Positions 26,262 to 35,526 of a stretch of 64,000 nucleotides of DNA are shown here, one piece after another; position 1 is the first letter of the stretch; every line of letters starts with the position of its first letter. The position numbers were made by a program, and so were the translations under genes. The notes under the pieces were generated by a model that saw nothing but the letters and a program-made list of their open reading frames with translations, made no database searches and was not told the DNA's origin. Source of the DNA: Bacteroidetes bacterium HGW-Bacteroidetes-4. Its GTDB lineage: Bacteria > Bacteroidota > Bacteroidia > Bacteroidales > SZUA-534. The stretch covers positions 62,001 through 126,000 of the forward strand of contig PHDD01000009.1 of the NCBI GenBank assembly GCA_002840905.1. The letters run 5' to 3'.

Positions 26262-26728
26262 TGGGAAAATTTAGAAAAGATAGTGGTAAAGAAGTACCTG
26301 CAATTAATACTTCAGCGCTGCCCGACATTGTATTTATGTTGCTTTTCTTCTTTATGGTTAGTACAACCATGAAAGAGGTTACGCTGAAAGTAACGATTAA
26401 AATTCCAGAAGCTACCGAAATTAAAAAGTTAGAGAAAAAGTCGCTGGTAAGCTACATTTATGTGGGTGAACCACAAAAGTCGTTTGCCAAATTGCTGGGA
26501 ACCGAACCACGGATTCAGTTGAACGATCAGTTTGCCAATGTGAGCGATATAGGTGACTATATTGAGACTGAAAGGCAAAAACGCGACGAAAAAGAGGTTC
26601 CGTTGATGACTACATCGCTTAAGGTTGACGAAAATACCAAAATGGGTATTGTAACCGATATTAAGCAGGAATTAAGAAAAGTAAGCGCGCTTAAAATCAA
26701 CTATTCTACTCGTAAAGCTGCCGAATAA
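26261..26728 (+). CDS. exbD: ExbD/TolR family biopolymer transport protein (second copy)
   Basis: 155 residues, N-terminal helix TSALPDIVFMLLFFFMVSTTM (Asp in the same position as in the first copy), then a periplasmic domain ending KINYSTRKAAE. Its ATG overlaps the stop of the first exbD. It is the last gene of the unit and is followed 24 bases later by a strong terminator. TonB itself is not in the window. Confidence 0.9.
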   Translation: MGKFRKDSGKEVPAINTSALPDIVFMLLFFFMVSTTMKEVTLKVTIKIPEATEIKKLEKKSLVSYIYVGEPQKSFAKLLGTEPRIQLNDQFANVSDIGDYIETERQKRDEKEVPLMTTSLKVDENTKMGIVTDIKQELRKVSALKINYSTRKAAE

Positions 26729-26751
26729 TAATTCGATTAGTTTAAGATAAC

Positions 26752-26784
26752 AGGCCGCTTCAGTAAGCTGATGCGGCCTTTTTT
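26752..26784 (+). terminator. Rho-independent terminator after the exb operon
   Basis: 7-bp stem AGGCCGC/GCGGCCT (26752-26758 with 26773-26779) followed by T to 26784. Confidence 0.9.
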
Positions 26785-26803
26785 ATTTAAATGCCAAAGG
26801 ACG

Positions 26804-27271
26804 ATGAAAACACGAAACCAGGTTCCCAGTTTAATTTTACCGCTGATTGCAGTTTTATTATTTAATGCCTGTAGTCTTATTAAACCGGTTGAGATTCTCG
26901 AGATTAGCGATTTTAAAGTAGCCGACGATAAAAGCCGGGGGATAAGTATAAATGCCTCGTTAAAGTTATTTAATCCCAACCGGGTAAACCTTACCTTAAA
27001 CCATTCCGATATTGATGTATATGCCGAAGGTATTTACCTGGGGAAAGTATTGATTCCTGAAAAAACAATAATTCCGGGAAAACAATCGTTCGATGTGCAT
27101 TTTTCATTGACCATTAGTTTACCAAACCTTTTAACCGCAGGCAGGCAGGTAATTAACAAGTTTAAAACCGGAGCATTTGAGTTAGCATTTAAAGGAAAAT
27201 TAAATGTTTCGTACCGTAGTTTTACCAAAGAGCTTATTGTTGATTCAAGCCAGAAAGTAAAATTGAAATAG
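26804..27271 (+). CDS. LEA type 2-like lipoprotein
   Basis: 155 residues from ATG 26804; the frame opens at 26771 but that start is inside the terminator. The N-terminus is a lipoprotein signal (LLFNAC, Cys near residue 24). The rest is one beta-sandwich resembling the LEA_2/WHy domain: EISDFKVADDKSRGISINASLKLFNPNRVNLTLNHSDIDVY with the NPN turn typical of that fold, then a K-rich end. LEA_2 domains occur in stress-related and envelope proteins; the role here is unknown. Confidence 0.7.
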   Translation: MKTRNQVPSLILPLIAVLLFNACSLIKPVEILEISDFKVADDKSRGISINASLKLFNPNRVNLTLNHSDIDVYAEGIYLGKVLIPEKTIIPGKQSFDVHFSLTISLPNLLTAGRQVINKFKTGAFELAFKGKLNVSYRSFTKELIVDSSQKVKLK

Positions 27272-27363
27272 CTGATCCAACAATTGTTTATTTTTTACAA
27301 AATGTTGGTTATGAGGCATACCGGATTAAAAGATGTTTGTTTATCTTTATAAAAAAAAATTCC

Positions 27364-28197
27364 ATGAAGCACATTTTGGTACCCATCGATTTTTCAAGCG
27401 ATTCTATTAATGCTTTGGAGCATTCCATAATGATAGCCAATAAATTGTCGATGAACCTGATGATGATTCATGTAAAACGAAAAAATGCCGATTATGATCC
27501 CTCATTTAACCTGAACGATTTCGACGAGGTGGTACGTTCCGGGGTAATCGATAACTTTGAACAAATAGTTCATCAATACCAAAAGCAATTACAAGGAACT
27601 TTTCATTACCGCATTCGCGAAGGACGAATCTATACCGAGATTTGCCATCAGGCAAAATATGGCGACGCCGAAATGATAATTATGGGAACACACGGCGTTT
27701 CAGGTTTCGAAGAAAAATGGGTGGGAAGTAATGCGTTTCGCGTGGTGAGCAATGCCATTTGCCCGGTGCTTACTACCCGATACAGTTTCCCAAAACGGCC
27801 CATAAAAAAAATTGTAATGCCCATCGATATTAGCAAGGATACACGGTTAAAAGTTCCCAAAACCGTGGAACTGGCCTTAATTTTTGGAGCCGAATTGCAT
27901 GTGGTTGACGTTAGGGATAACAACAAATCTTCAACAAAAAAAATACTTGAGGAATATATGTTGCAAATAGGCATTTATTTGAAAAGGCATAAGGTAAAAT
28001 GGGTTCACGAGTCGCTTAAAGGAAAAAATTTAACCAGTTCCATTATTGAACATGCGTTATTGATGGATGCCGATTTGATATCGATAATGAACGAACAAAA
28101 CGAAAAAGCGCGAAATATCTGGCTGGGACCCTATGCCCAGCAAATGGTGAATCATTCTCCGGTTCCGGTTTTATCTTTTCAGTCGGCAGGCGATTAA
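27364..28197 (+). CDS. Universal stress protein (two UspA domains)
   Basis: 277 residues from ATG 27364 (MKHILVPIDFSS, the standard UspA opening). Two UspA domains lie in tandem: residues 1-145, with the nucleotide-loop-like MGTHGVSGFEEKWVGSNAFRVVSNAICPVL, and about 147-277, with a more diverged loop ending HSPVPVLSF. Such proteins usually bind ATP or act as stress-related regulators. A TATCTTTA box (27342-27349), close to the -7 consensus, lies 15 bases before the start. Confidence 0.9.
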   Translation: MKHILVPIDFSSDSINALEHSIMIANKLSMNLMMIHVKRKNADYDPSFNLNDFDEVVRSGVIDNFEQIVHQYQKQLQGTFHYRIREGRIYTEICHQAKYGDAEMIIMGTHGVSGFEEKWVGSNAFRVVSNAICPVLTTRYSFPKRPIKKIVMPIDISKDTRLKVPKTVELALIFGAELHVVDVRDNNKSSTKKILEEYMLQIGIYLKRHKVKWVHESLKGKNLTSSIIEHALLMDADLISIMNEQNEKARNIWLGPYAQQMVNHSPVPVLSFQSAGD

Positions 28198-28223
28198 AAA
28201 ATAGGGTGTTTTGCAAAAATTAG

Positions 28224-28231
28224 TATCTTTG
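28224..28231 (+). promoter_or_regulatory. Candidate -7 promoter box of the SPOR gene
   Basis: TATCTTTG is an exact match to the Bacteroidota -7 consensus TAnnTTTG and lies 23 bases before the ATG at 28254. I see no good -33 TTTG at the expected 19-21 base distance, so the call rests on the -7 box alone. Confidence 0.4.
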
Positions 28232-28253
28232 CCTCGCAAAAACGAAAGAAAAT

Positions 28254-28742
28254 ATGTGGTATAAACTGGTATTGACAGGTAGTTTTCTTTTTATGGCCGG
28301 CTCTATGGTAATTGCTCAGGAAACAAATAAGCCGGAAGAACTTTCACATGATATTTTCTCTGTTTTACAGGACAATTCTCAGGGAGGAAAAATTCAGCTG
28401 TTTCAGGATCCAGAGCTGCATGTACTGGTCGATAGAAACATCAGGATAAATAAAAAACAGGGAGTTGAAGGTTACCGGATACAACTTTTTTCAAGTTCAG
28501 GACAAGATGCCCGCGATAAAGCAAATCAGATGCAACAGCGGTTTATAGAACTTTACCCCGACTTTAATTACAATCAGGTGTACACCGAATATGCCGCTCC
28601 CTATTTTAAGTTGCGGGTAGGCGATTTTCGGAATAAGAACGAAGCCTACGAGTTGTATCATTCGGTTCGCAAAAAATTTCCCAGTTCTTATATTGTTAAG
28701 ACAAGAATAAACTACCCAAAGCTTGAAGCCGAAAGTTTATAA
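28254..28742 (+). CDS. SPOR domain protein
   Basis: 162 residues with a signal peptide (1-22, ending MVIAQ). Residues about 75-155 are a SPOR domain: GYRIQLFSSSGQDARDKANQMQQRF, YTEYAAPYFKLRVGDFRNKNEAYELYHSVRKKF, then YIVKT. SPOR domains bind peptidoglycan stripped of stem peptides, often at the division site. It is a single-gene unit. Confidence 0.9.
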   Translation: MWYKLVLTGSFLFMAGSMVIAQETNKPEELSHDIFSVLQDNSQGGKIQLFQDPELHVLVDRNIRINKKQGVEGYRIQLFSSSGQDARDKANQMQQRFIELYPDFNYNQVYTEYAAPYFKLRVGDFRNKNEAYELYHSVRKKFPSSYIVKTRINYPKLEAESL

Positions 28743-28874
28743 CTCAAACAGAACCTATTGGCAAAGGGCAATTCACCAGACAAAAAATTGCTTACCTGAA
28801 TTTCCTATCTTTTTTAATAACCCTTGGTTCAGAGAAAAAACGAACCAATCCTTACTTTTTAATTTCGATTTACC

Positions 28875-30776
28875 ATGAGCGATCCTATTAAGCATGAGTG
28901 TGGCTTTGTGCTGATTCGACTGTTGAAGCCTTTATCGTATTACCAGGAAAAATATGGAACCTGGCGTTTTGGCTTAAATAAGTTGTACCTGATGATGGAA
29001 AAACAACGGAACCGTGGACAGGATGGGGCCGGAGTTGTTTCTCTTAAACTCGATAATCTGCCGGGCACAAAGTATTTGAGCCGTTCGCGTTCCAACGCGG
29101 CAACACCCATTGTAAGTGTGTTTTCCGATATTAACAGTAGAATGGAAAAAGCATTATTGGAAGGAAATGCCGACCCTTCAGATGCTGAATATGCCAAAAC
29201 AAACCTGCCTTTTGCCGGAGAAATACTTTTGGGACACTTGCGCTATGGAACTTTTGGCCGGAATAATATCGAAAATGTACATCCGGTAATGCGTGAAAAT
29301 AATTGGAAATCGCGAAACCTGGTAATAGCAGGCAACTTTAATTTAACCAATGTTGACGAGCTCTTTGAGCATTTAACCAATCTGGGGCAGCATCCGAAAG
29401 ATTATTCCGACACAGTAACCATTTTAGAGAAACTGGGCCATTTTCTTGATGAGGAAAACCAGCGTTTGTTCCGAAAATATAAAAACGAAGGTTATTCAAA
29501 TAAAGAAATATCGAAGCAGATTGCGCAAAAAATAGCGGTACACAAAATATTGGAAGAAGCCAGTAAAAACTGGGATGGCGGTTACGTGCTTGCCGGTCTG
29601 ATTGGCCATGGCGATGCTTTTGTAATGCGCGATCCCAACGGAATTCGACCCGCATTTTTTCATAAAGACGACGATTTTGTAATTGCTGCATCGGAACGTT
29701 CGGCCATTCAAACGGTATTCAATATACCCATCGATCAGGTTCAGGAAATTCGGCCCGGAACAGCGCTTATTGTAAAAAAAGACGGAACCGTTTCTGAAGA
29801 AGTGGTGCGCATTCCCGGGGAATTAAAAGCCTGTTCTTTTGAGCGCATTTATTTTTCACGAGGCAGCGATCAAGACATTTATACTGAACGGAAAAAACTG
29901 GGAGAACTTATGGTTCCCGACATTCTAAAAGCAGTGGATTATGATATTGAGAATACCGTATTCTCATTCATTCCAAACACTGCCGAATCGGCTTTTTACG
30001 GAATGATGGAAGGACTGGAGAACTGGTTGACTCAGGAAAAAGAACGCATGATTCTGGCAAAAGGAAAAGATTTGACGCCAAAAGATCTGCAAAAAATACT
30101 GGCGTTGAGGCCACGTGCCGAAAAAGTTGCCATAAAAGATGTGAAATTACGCACCTTTATTTCAGCCGATCACGGCCGCGACGATTTGGTAGGTCACGTG
30201 TACGATATTACTTATGGTTCGGTGCGTAAAGGCATCGATAACCTGGTAATCATCGACGATTCCATTGTTCGTGGAACTACCTTACGCCAAAGTATTTTAA
30301 AAATACTGGATCGTTTGGAGCCTAAAAAAATTGTGGTGGTTTCTTCTTCACCTCAGATTCGTTACCCCGATTGTTACGGTATCGACATGACTAAACTTGG
30401 CGATTTTATTGCTTTTCAGGCAGGTATTGCTTTGCTAAAAGAGCATAAAATGGAACACATAATTGACGAAGTGTACCAAAAATCGAAAGAGCAACAGTTT
30501 TTGCCCAAAGAAGAAGTAATAAATTATGTGACCCAAATTTTTAAACCCTTTACCCACGAACAGGTTTCGGATAAAATTTCTCAACTGTTAAAATCAGACA
30601 GCATAAAAGCCGACGTGAAGATTGTATATCAAACCGTTGAGAATCTGCATCAGGCTTGCCCAACGCATCTGGGCGATTGGTATTTTACTGGCAATTATCC
30701 TACTCCCGGTGGAAATAAGGTGGTAACCACATCGTTTATTAATTACATTGAAGGAAAAAATGAGCGGGCTTATTGA
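28875..30776 (+). CDS. Long amidophosphoribosyltransferase-like protein (PurF paralogue)
   Basis: 633 residues against about 470-505 for ordinary PurF. PurF moves ammonia from glutamine to PRPP in the first step of purine synthesis. The glutaminase half has a Cys at position 9 (HECGF) after a short leader, as in propeptide-bearing PurF, plus RGQDGAGV, GHLRYGTFG, AGNFNLTN and DPNGIRP. CSFERIYFSRGSD and the PRPP loop VIIDDSIVRGTT mark the transferase half. Extra length lies in insertions such as residues 185-225 (ENQRLFRKYKNEGYSNK...) and the stretch after LENWLTQEKERM, and in a C-terminal extension. Bacteroidota often carry this long form beside a standard PurF; whether it is the biosynthetic enzyme is unclear. 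Confidence 0.82.
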   Translation: MSDPIKHECGFVLIRLLKPLSYYQEKYGTWRFGLNKLYLMMEKQRNRGQDGAGVVSLKLDNLPGTKYLSRSRSNAATPIVSVFSDINSRMEKALLEGNADPSDAEYAKTNLPFAGEILLGHLRYGTFGRNNIENVHPVMRENNWKSRNLVIAGNFNLTNVDELFEHLTNLGQHPKDYSDTVTILEKLGHFLDEENQRLFRKYKNEGYSNKEISKQIAQKIAVHKILEEASKNWDGGYVLAGLIGHGDAFVMRDPNGIRPAFFHKDDDFVIAASERSAIQTVFNIPIDQVQEIRPGTALIVKKDGTVSEEVVRIPGELKACSFERIYFSRGSDQDIYTERKKLGELMVPDILKAVDYDIENTVFSFIPNTAESAFYGMMEGLENWLTQEKERMILAKGKDLTPKDLQKILALRPRAEKVAIKDVKLRTFISADHGRDDLVGHVYDITYGSVRKGIDNLVIIDDSIVRGTTLRQSILKILDRLEPKKIVVVSSSPQIRYPDCYGIDMTKLGDFIAFQAGIALLKEHKMEHIIDEVYQKSKEQQFLPKEEVINYVTQIFKPFTHEQVSDKISQLLKSDSIKADVKIVYQTVENLHQACPTHLGDWYFTGNYPTPGGNKVVTTSFINYIEGKNERAY

Positions 30777-30796
30777 GCCCATTTAACAGCATTAAT

Positions 30797-30828
30797 AAAA
30801 AAGGGACGGTATTTGCCGCCCCTTTTTA
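30797..30828. terminator. Bidirectional terminator between the purF-like gene and glsB
   Basis: Hairpin AAAAGGG.CGG/CCG.CCCTTTT with A and T runs on both sides, lying between two converging genes (stops at 30776 and 30849). Confidence 0.8.
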
Positions 30829-30848
30829 GTTTAAAAGCTTTTTTATAT

Positions 30849-31793
30849 TCAACTCATACGACCTTTTATGGGTACATAGGTTTCAACATGTCGCTCGCTT
30901 TTGGTTTTATAAATATCTTCAATGGTAATTAATATTCCGGTTTCTTCCACATCGCCAAAATAGGGATTTATACTTGTTCCAAACACCTTCATGCTGGGCG
31001 ATAGGTTCATGTACGCATTAATTAAGGGAGGGATATTCTCACCCAGTTCACGAACTCTTTTTGATAGAATTTTGTAATTGGCTTCGTATGAATCTTCATT
31101 AAAAATTTCAGCCAGTTGTTTTTCGTTAAATTTTAAATCCAACGGATCAATTAAGCGAATCAGGTGCTCGTTATTTCCGAAATAACGCTGCATGAAATAA
31201 AGAATTAAGTTTCGCGCTTCCTGATTGTAATGTGTATACATGGTTACTTTTCCGAAGAAATATTTTACTTCCGGATGATCAACAACCAACGAACCCAAAC
31301 CATCCCAGAGGTTGTCGAGGGCAAAAAGTCCGCGACGTCCGGCGTTGGTGGCCTGTTTGGCGGGAACCACAAACGAGCGACCCAACTCAATTAAGTAGGG
31401 CAAATAATCTTTTTTAAATTCCTCGGAATAATGAAAAAGTTTTGATGTAGCTAAAATAGGGTTCCCTTCGCTGTCGGTAGGAGCCTCGCTACAAACGATG
31501 TAGCGGTAGCCGCCCAAAATTTCCTTTTCGCGGGGATCCCAAACAATCAGTTGTTTGTAAGGTTTTTCAGCCGTGTCGTATTCATCAAGGTCAATTGCTT
31601 TTCCGGTGCCTCCACCAGCTCCCCGAAAAGTTATTTCGCGTAGCCGCCCTACTTCTCTCATTAGGTTGGGGGCATCGTGATGCGAAAAAATATAAATTTC
31701 ATTTTCTCCGAAATTAGTGGTTCGGACCAGTTTGTCGCGGGTTAATTCCTGTTCCAGTAAATGGAGGTCGATCGCGTCAATTATTTTTTCCAT
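30849..31793 (-). CDS. glsB: GNAT-fold N-acyltransferase, glycine-lipid GlsB-like
   Basis: 314 residues of the OlsB/hemolysin-like acyl-ACP N-acyltransferase group. LMREVGRLREITFRGAGGGTGKAIDLDEYD (about 42-71) is the family signature, followed by LIVWDPREKEILGGYRYIV and ELGRSFVVPAKQATNAGRRG, as in GlsB of Bacteroides. GlsB puts the first acyl chain on the amino group of glycine (OlsB relatives use ornithine). The GlsA-like O-acyltransferase lies directly upstream on the same strand (gap 85 bases), and that pairing is the main reason for the glycine-lipid call. The amino acid used cannot be proved by sequence. Confidence 0.8.
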   Translation of the reverse strand: MEKIIDAIDLHLLEQELTRDKLVRTTNFGENEIYIFSHHDAPNLMREVGRLREITFRGAGGGTGKAIDLDEYDTAEKPYKQLIVWDPREKEILGGYRYIVCSEAPTDSEGNPILATSKLFHYSEEFKKDYLPYLIELGRSFVVPAKQATNAGRRGLFALDNLWDGLGSLVVDHPEVKYFFGKVTMYTHYNQEARNLILYFMQRYFGNNEHLIRLIDPLDLKFNEKQLAEIFNEDSYEANYKILSKRVRELGENIPPLINAYMNLSPSMKVFGTSINPYFGDVEETGILITIEDIYKTKSERHVETYVPIKGRMS

Positions 31794-31878
31794 ATGCTGC
31801 TTAATTTTTGCGCAATATACAAATCATTTTTTTTTGATGTTTCTTTCTAAAAACAGAGAAGGGTAAAAAAAGTTAAAT

Positions 31879-32709
31879 TTATTCCATTTCGTACGTCTTT
31901 TGGCGTACATAATTGATCCATTCCTGTGGAGTTTTCGAAGTATCGAAGGTTTGCCACGGAATGGGCTTGCCAAAACTGATTACAACCTCCTGATCGTATT
32001 GTTTGTACATTTCATCGACCAGATAAAGCATTTCAATATTCGCTTTTATACCCAATTTTTTACGCACATTTGATAGATTGTAAAAAAAGTTTGAATTTTT
32101 TCCATTAATATGAACCGGAACAATATCACGTTTGTGTTTTACCGCCATGGTAATAATACTTTTCTTCCATTCCAAATCCTCAATTTTGCCATTTATCTTA
32201 CGGCTGCATAGTCCGGCCGGGAAATAACAAATGGGGAATTCCGATTGGTAAGCTTCGTCGATGGCTTTAAATGCCTGACGGCTGTGACTGCCGTGTTTAT
32301 TTATGGGTAAAAAGGCTTCCTGCAAATTGGGAATGCTCATAAGTAAGTCGTTTACCGGAAATCGCAATTCACCGTAATGGTCGTGTACCACTTTTATAAA
32401 AACCCCGCCATCAAGTCCGCCTAAAGGATGATTTGCGGCCAGAATAATACGCTTGTGTTCGGGTAAATTCTCCTTCCCTTTAATAATTATTTTTGCACCA
32501 AACATTTTTAAGCCATTTTCAATAAACGTATAGGCATCGGCTTTTGCATTGGCTTTCAGATAGTCGTTAAATTCATCCTGATGCACAATGCGTTTGAGTT
32601 TATTGATTAAGAAACGCGGAATAAACTTTAACAGACGCGGGTTTTTGCTTTGAATAAGTTCTTCAACGTTTATTTGAATTACTTCTTTTTTATTTCCGTC
32701 TGTTGACAT
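31879..32709 (-). CDS. glsA: Lysophospholipid acyltransferase-like, glycine-lipid GlsA-like
   Basis: 276 residues of the PlsC/LPLAT family. The acyltransferase box reads AANHPLGGLDGG (about 90-101), with one more residue between His and Asp than the usual HxxxxD, a form common in this Bacteroidota subgroup. The second box is CYFPAGLCSRK. It is expected to add a second acyl chain to an N-acyl-glycine made by the adjacent GlsB-like enzyme, at the inner membrane. It lies upstream of glsB in the same direction. A role in ordinary phospholipid synthesis is the alternative. Confidence 0.75.
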   Translation of the reverse strand: MSTDGNKKEVIQINVEELIQSKNPRLLKFIPRFLINKLKRIVHQDEFNDYLKANAKADAYTFIENGLKMFGAKIIIKGKENLPEHKRIILAANHPLGGLDGGVFIKVVHDHYGELRFPVNDLLMSIPNLQEAFLPINKHGSHSRQAFKAIDEAYQSEFPICYFPAGLCSRKINGKIEDLEWKKSIITMAVKHKRDIVPVHINGKNSNFFYNLSNVRKKLGIKANIEMLYLVDEMYKQYDQEVVISFGKPIPWQTFDTSKTPQEWINYVRQKTYEME

Positions 32710-32977
32710 ATCATAAAGTATTTTGCCCCGAAATTAAGAAAAAGATTGTAATGGTAATACGTATGTTTTTATTCTATTTGTAGTTCGAAAGAAAAAACTT
32801 TCAACTAATGAATATTATTCGTTTGTTGGGAAGAACAGCAGGGCTTGATATTTTAAACTCAGTATTTGGTGTTTATTTTAATTTATATGAAACGCCTATG
32901 TTTTAGCAAATACAAATACGATAGAAATAAAATTACCAACACGAGTGTTCCATTATACCTTTAATAAAATCTGATTT

Positions 32978-33736
32978 TTATAGTTCAATTACCTGAGAAG
33001 CCGCATATCGCGAAGTTGCAATAAGTTGGTGCGAATTTTCAAAAGGTTTAAAAGTATTCATTGCAAGTTCAACCCTGTTGTTATCAGCTGAAATGTGCGA
33101 CAAAAATATAGTTTTTAAGGGTGACCCATTTAACGACTGAACCAGCTCAAAAGCCTGCTGGTTGCTTAAATGCCCGTAATCAGACGAAATGCGCTTTTTT
33201 AAGTGGATGGGGTATTTACCACCCATTAATAAATTGTGTTCATAATTGGTTTCTAAAAAAACAGCTTCACAGTTTTTTAATTGTTCACGAATTTTTTCGC
33301 AGGCTGTTCCTAAATCGGTAATTACAGCAATGTGTTTGCCTTCAATTTCGACACGGAAACCAACCGGATCAGCAGCATCGTGCAACTTCCCAAAAGCATG
33401 AACCTTTATTGAACCAACCGAAATGCTTTCGCCCACTGCAAAAAAATTTACTTTGGCGGAACGGAAATCTTTTCGTGCTTTTTCGTAAGTCAGTTTTGTG
33501 GCATAGGCTTCAATGCCACTTTTATCGGCAACTATACGCATTCCTTTTATATGGTCGGTATGTTCGTGACTAATAAAAAGTGCTTTTACTTTGCGGATAG
33601 AAAGCCCTGCATCGCGCAAGCGTTGTGTCAATTGTCTGTGCGATAAACCCATGTCAATTAACACGGCTTCGTGTTCGTTTCCCACGTAATAGCAATTCCC
33701 GTTACTTCCCGATGCCAGAGCACACAATTGAACCAT
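32978..33736 (-). CDS. MBL-fold metallo-hydrolase (YycJ/WalJ-like)
   Basis: 252 residues of the metallo-beta-lactamase fold. The opening LCALASGSNGNCYYV and the metal-binding SHEHTDHIKG (HEHTDH near 57-62) are typical of the YycJ/WalJ group. Further ligands are the Asp in AVITDLGTA and the His in SDYGHLSNQQA. These proteins are likely exo- or endonucleases; WalJ in Firmicutes coordinates cell wall and DNA metabolism, but here there is no WalRK neighbour. It stands alone after a spacer of about 270 bases. Confidence 0.88.
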   Translation of the reverse strand: MVQLCALASGSNGNCYYVGNEHEAVLIDMGLSHRQLTQRLRDAGLSIRKVKALFISHEHTDHIKGMRIVADKSGIEAYATKLTYEKARKDFRSAKVNFFAVGESISVGSIKVHAFGKLHDAADPVGFRVEIEGKHIAVITDLGTACEKIREQLKNCEAVFLETNYEHNLLMGGKYPIHLKKRISSDYGHLSNQQAFELVQSLNGSPLKTIFLSHISADNNRVELAMNTFKPFENSHQLIATSRYAASQVIEL

Positions 33737-33897
33737 AATTATCCGATTTTAATTAGGATGCAAATATGGGAACAATTCAACTAAAATGTAAATTTTTTAG
33801 AAGGCCTTATTTGCAATTGTTTTTTTACAGGGTTCAAATTTTTGCTGTTTGGATTTGCCAAAACATAAAAATCAGGTTCGGTTTGCATTCAAATTCT

Positions 33898-34539
33898 TCA
33901 ATCATTCATGTATTGTTGAAAAAGCTCAAAATGCTGGGATACATGTAGTCCATCCATTAAACCATGATGTCCGTGAACCGAAACCGACATCACCATATTA
34001 TGCTTTACTTGGTGTGCTTTTCCAAAAACAATTTTAGGAGCACTGTCGGAAACTTTGTAATTACGGGCATGGCTTACCGATGTGATGTGTGTCCAGGGCA
34101 GCGAAGAGTAGTGAATTACATTTAGTTGACTGGGATCGGTGCTTAAGCGTAAGCCGGGGTTTTTTTGTACGGCTTCAATTTCCGCATTCAGGTTTTTTAA
34201 AAAGTGCTCAAACAATGCATGGTATTCCACATACGAAAAACCAAAAGTTCCATCTTCGCGTCCAATGGTTGCCGATGCGTGTACAAAATCATAAACAACC
34301 GGTTTTCCATCAACTATTCGCATTTTAAAATTAGCTGAAGTATTTGCTGCTTTTAGTGATTTGTGCAGGTACCAAGCAAAAAACGAAATGCCATTTTGTT
34401 TGCAGAAATTAAAGGCTTTGGTGCAATCAATCTCGCTGGTAACACCAAAAAAAGGTTCGTCAAAAGTTGAAAAGAATTCAAAATGTTCTTTTCGGTTCCA
34501 TTGGTTCACATCAATTATTCGCATAGGTTTAAAATACAT
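33898..34539 (-). CDS. Chloramphenicol acetyltransferase-like protein
   Basis: 213 residues, the size of CAT monomers. The catalytic HHGLMDG (about 192-198) matches the HHxxxDG box, and the start MRIIDVNQWNRKEHFEFF matches the CAT N-terminus. If the upstream start at 34539 (MYFKPM...) is not used, translation begins at 34524. The pair FDEPFFGVTSEIDCT and ...FSYVEYHALFEHFLKNL is also family-like. Chromosomal CAT-like genes of this kind need not give drug resistance. The start overlaps the end of the HAD gene by 25 bases (10 if 34524). Confidence 0.85.
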   Translation of the reverse strand: MYFKPMRIIDVNQWNRKEHFEFFSTFDEPFFGVTSEIDCTKAFNFCKQNGISFFAWYLHKSLKAANTSANFKMRIVDGKPVVYDFVHASATIGREDGTFGFSYVEYHALFEHFLKNLNAEIEAVQKNPGLRLSTDPSQLNVIHYSSLPWTHITSVSHARNYKVSDSAPKIVFGKAHQVKHNMVMSVSVHGHHGLMDGLHVSQHFELFQQYMND

Positions 34540-35219
34540 TTTAATTCACCGGGGTTAGCAATGGTATGCATCTTTTTGTGAGGTTTAATTTCGGCAGTGG
34601 TTTCGTGAATCCAGGTGGTGTGAAATGGCATGTAAATGCCCGAGCCACCAATATTCAGCACGGGTTCAATATCCGATTTATACGAATTGCCAATCATTAA
34701 AAAATCAACAGGTTCAATATCGAGGTGCTTCAGTAGTTTAAGGTAATCGCTTTCTTTTTTGTCGCTCATTATTTCAATGTGGTGAAAATACTTTTCGAAA
34801 TTCGATTTGGCCAGTTTGCGCTCCTGGTCGAGCAAATCGCCTTTGGTTGCAACAATTAGCTTATAACCCTGATTATTCAGTAGTTTTAATATTTCCTCCA
34901 TACCTTCGAGCAATTCAACCGGACGGTTTAACATTAGTTTTCCCAGTTCAATAATGTCGTTTATGGCATCGGCAGGAATGGAGTTTTTAGATATTTTGAG
35001 AGCAGTTTCAATCATCGACAATACAAAACTTTTTATTCCATAACCATACTGGCTAAGGTTTTTCATTTCAATTTGATACAAGAGCTCGTTGGTTTTTTCC
35101 GCTGACAGGTAAGATGCCATTAGCTGAAAAAAACTATTTTCTGCTTCACGAAAATAGGGTTCATTTACCCAAAGGGTATCATCGGCATCAAAACCAATTA
35201 TTTTGTAAGCGTCTTTCAT
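34515..35219 (-). CDS. HAD superfamily hydrolase
   Basis: 234 residues. Motif I FDADDTLW (about 10-17) holds the nucleophile Asp, motif II is IVATKGD (near residues 122-128), and the GNSYKSDIEP stretch has the motif IV acid. An alpha-helical cap lies between motifs I and II (about 18-110). The substrate is unknown. It is co-transcribed with the overlapping CAT-like gene. Confidence 0.87.
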   Translation of the reverse strand: MKDAYKIIGFDADDTLWVNEPYFREAENSFFQLMASYLSAEKTNELLYQIEMKNLSQYGYGIKSFVLSMIETALKISKNSIPADAINDIIELGKLMLNRPVELLEGMEEILKLLNNQGYKLIVATKGDLLDQERKLAKSNFEKYFHHIEIMSDKKESDYLKLLKHLDIEPVDFLMIGNSYKSDIEPVLNIGGSGIYMPFHTTWIHETTAEIKPHKKMHTIANPGELKCILNLCE

Positions 35220-35526
35220 GGCTTGTTCAATTTTGATTGCAATGATAAGGAAATATTATTAGTTGACCAGTTCGACTTAATACTTACATGGTGCAATATT
35301 TTTTATTCTGCTATAATGAAAGGATAAAGTTTTGAACACGCTAATTAACATAATAAACTTATTTTATACCTTAATTCGAAGTCGCTAAAAATTGCATAAG
35401 TCCAATATTATAAAGCTATAGCAACGATTCCAATCTTTTAACGGTTTTTTCATTTTCGTTAAATTTTCTATGTCGGGCTGTTAATAAGCGCACATTATGT
35501 TTGTTTGCTTGATAGGCTGGTGCAAA
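35220..35526. other. Intergenic region before the dcw cluster
   Basis: About 300 AT-rich bases between divergent genes (HAD on minus, mraZ on plus). No gene or hairpin stands out. The candidate MraZ operator begins at 35527. Confidence 0.4.
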
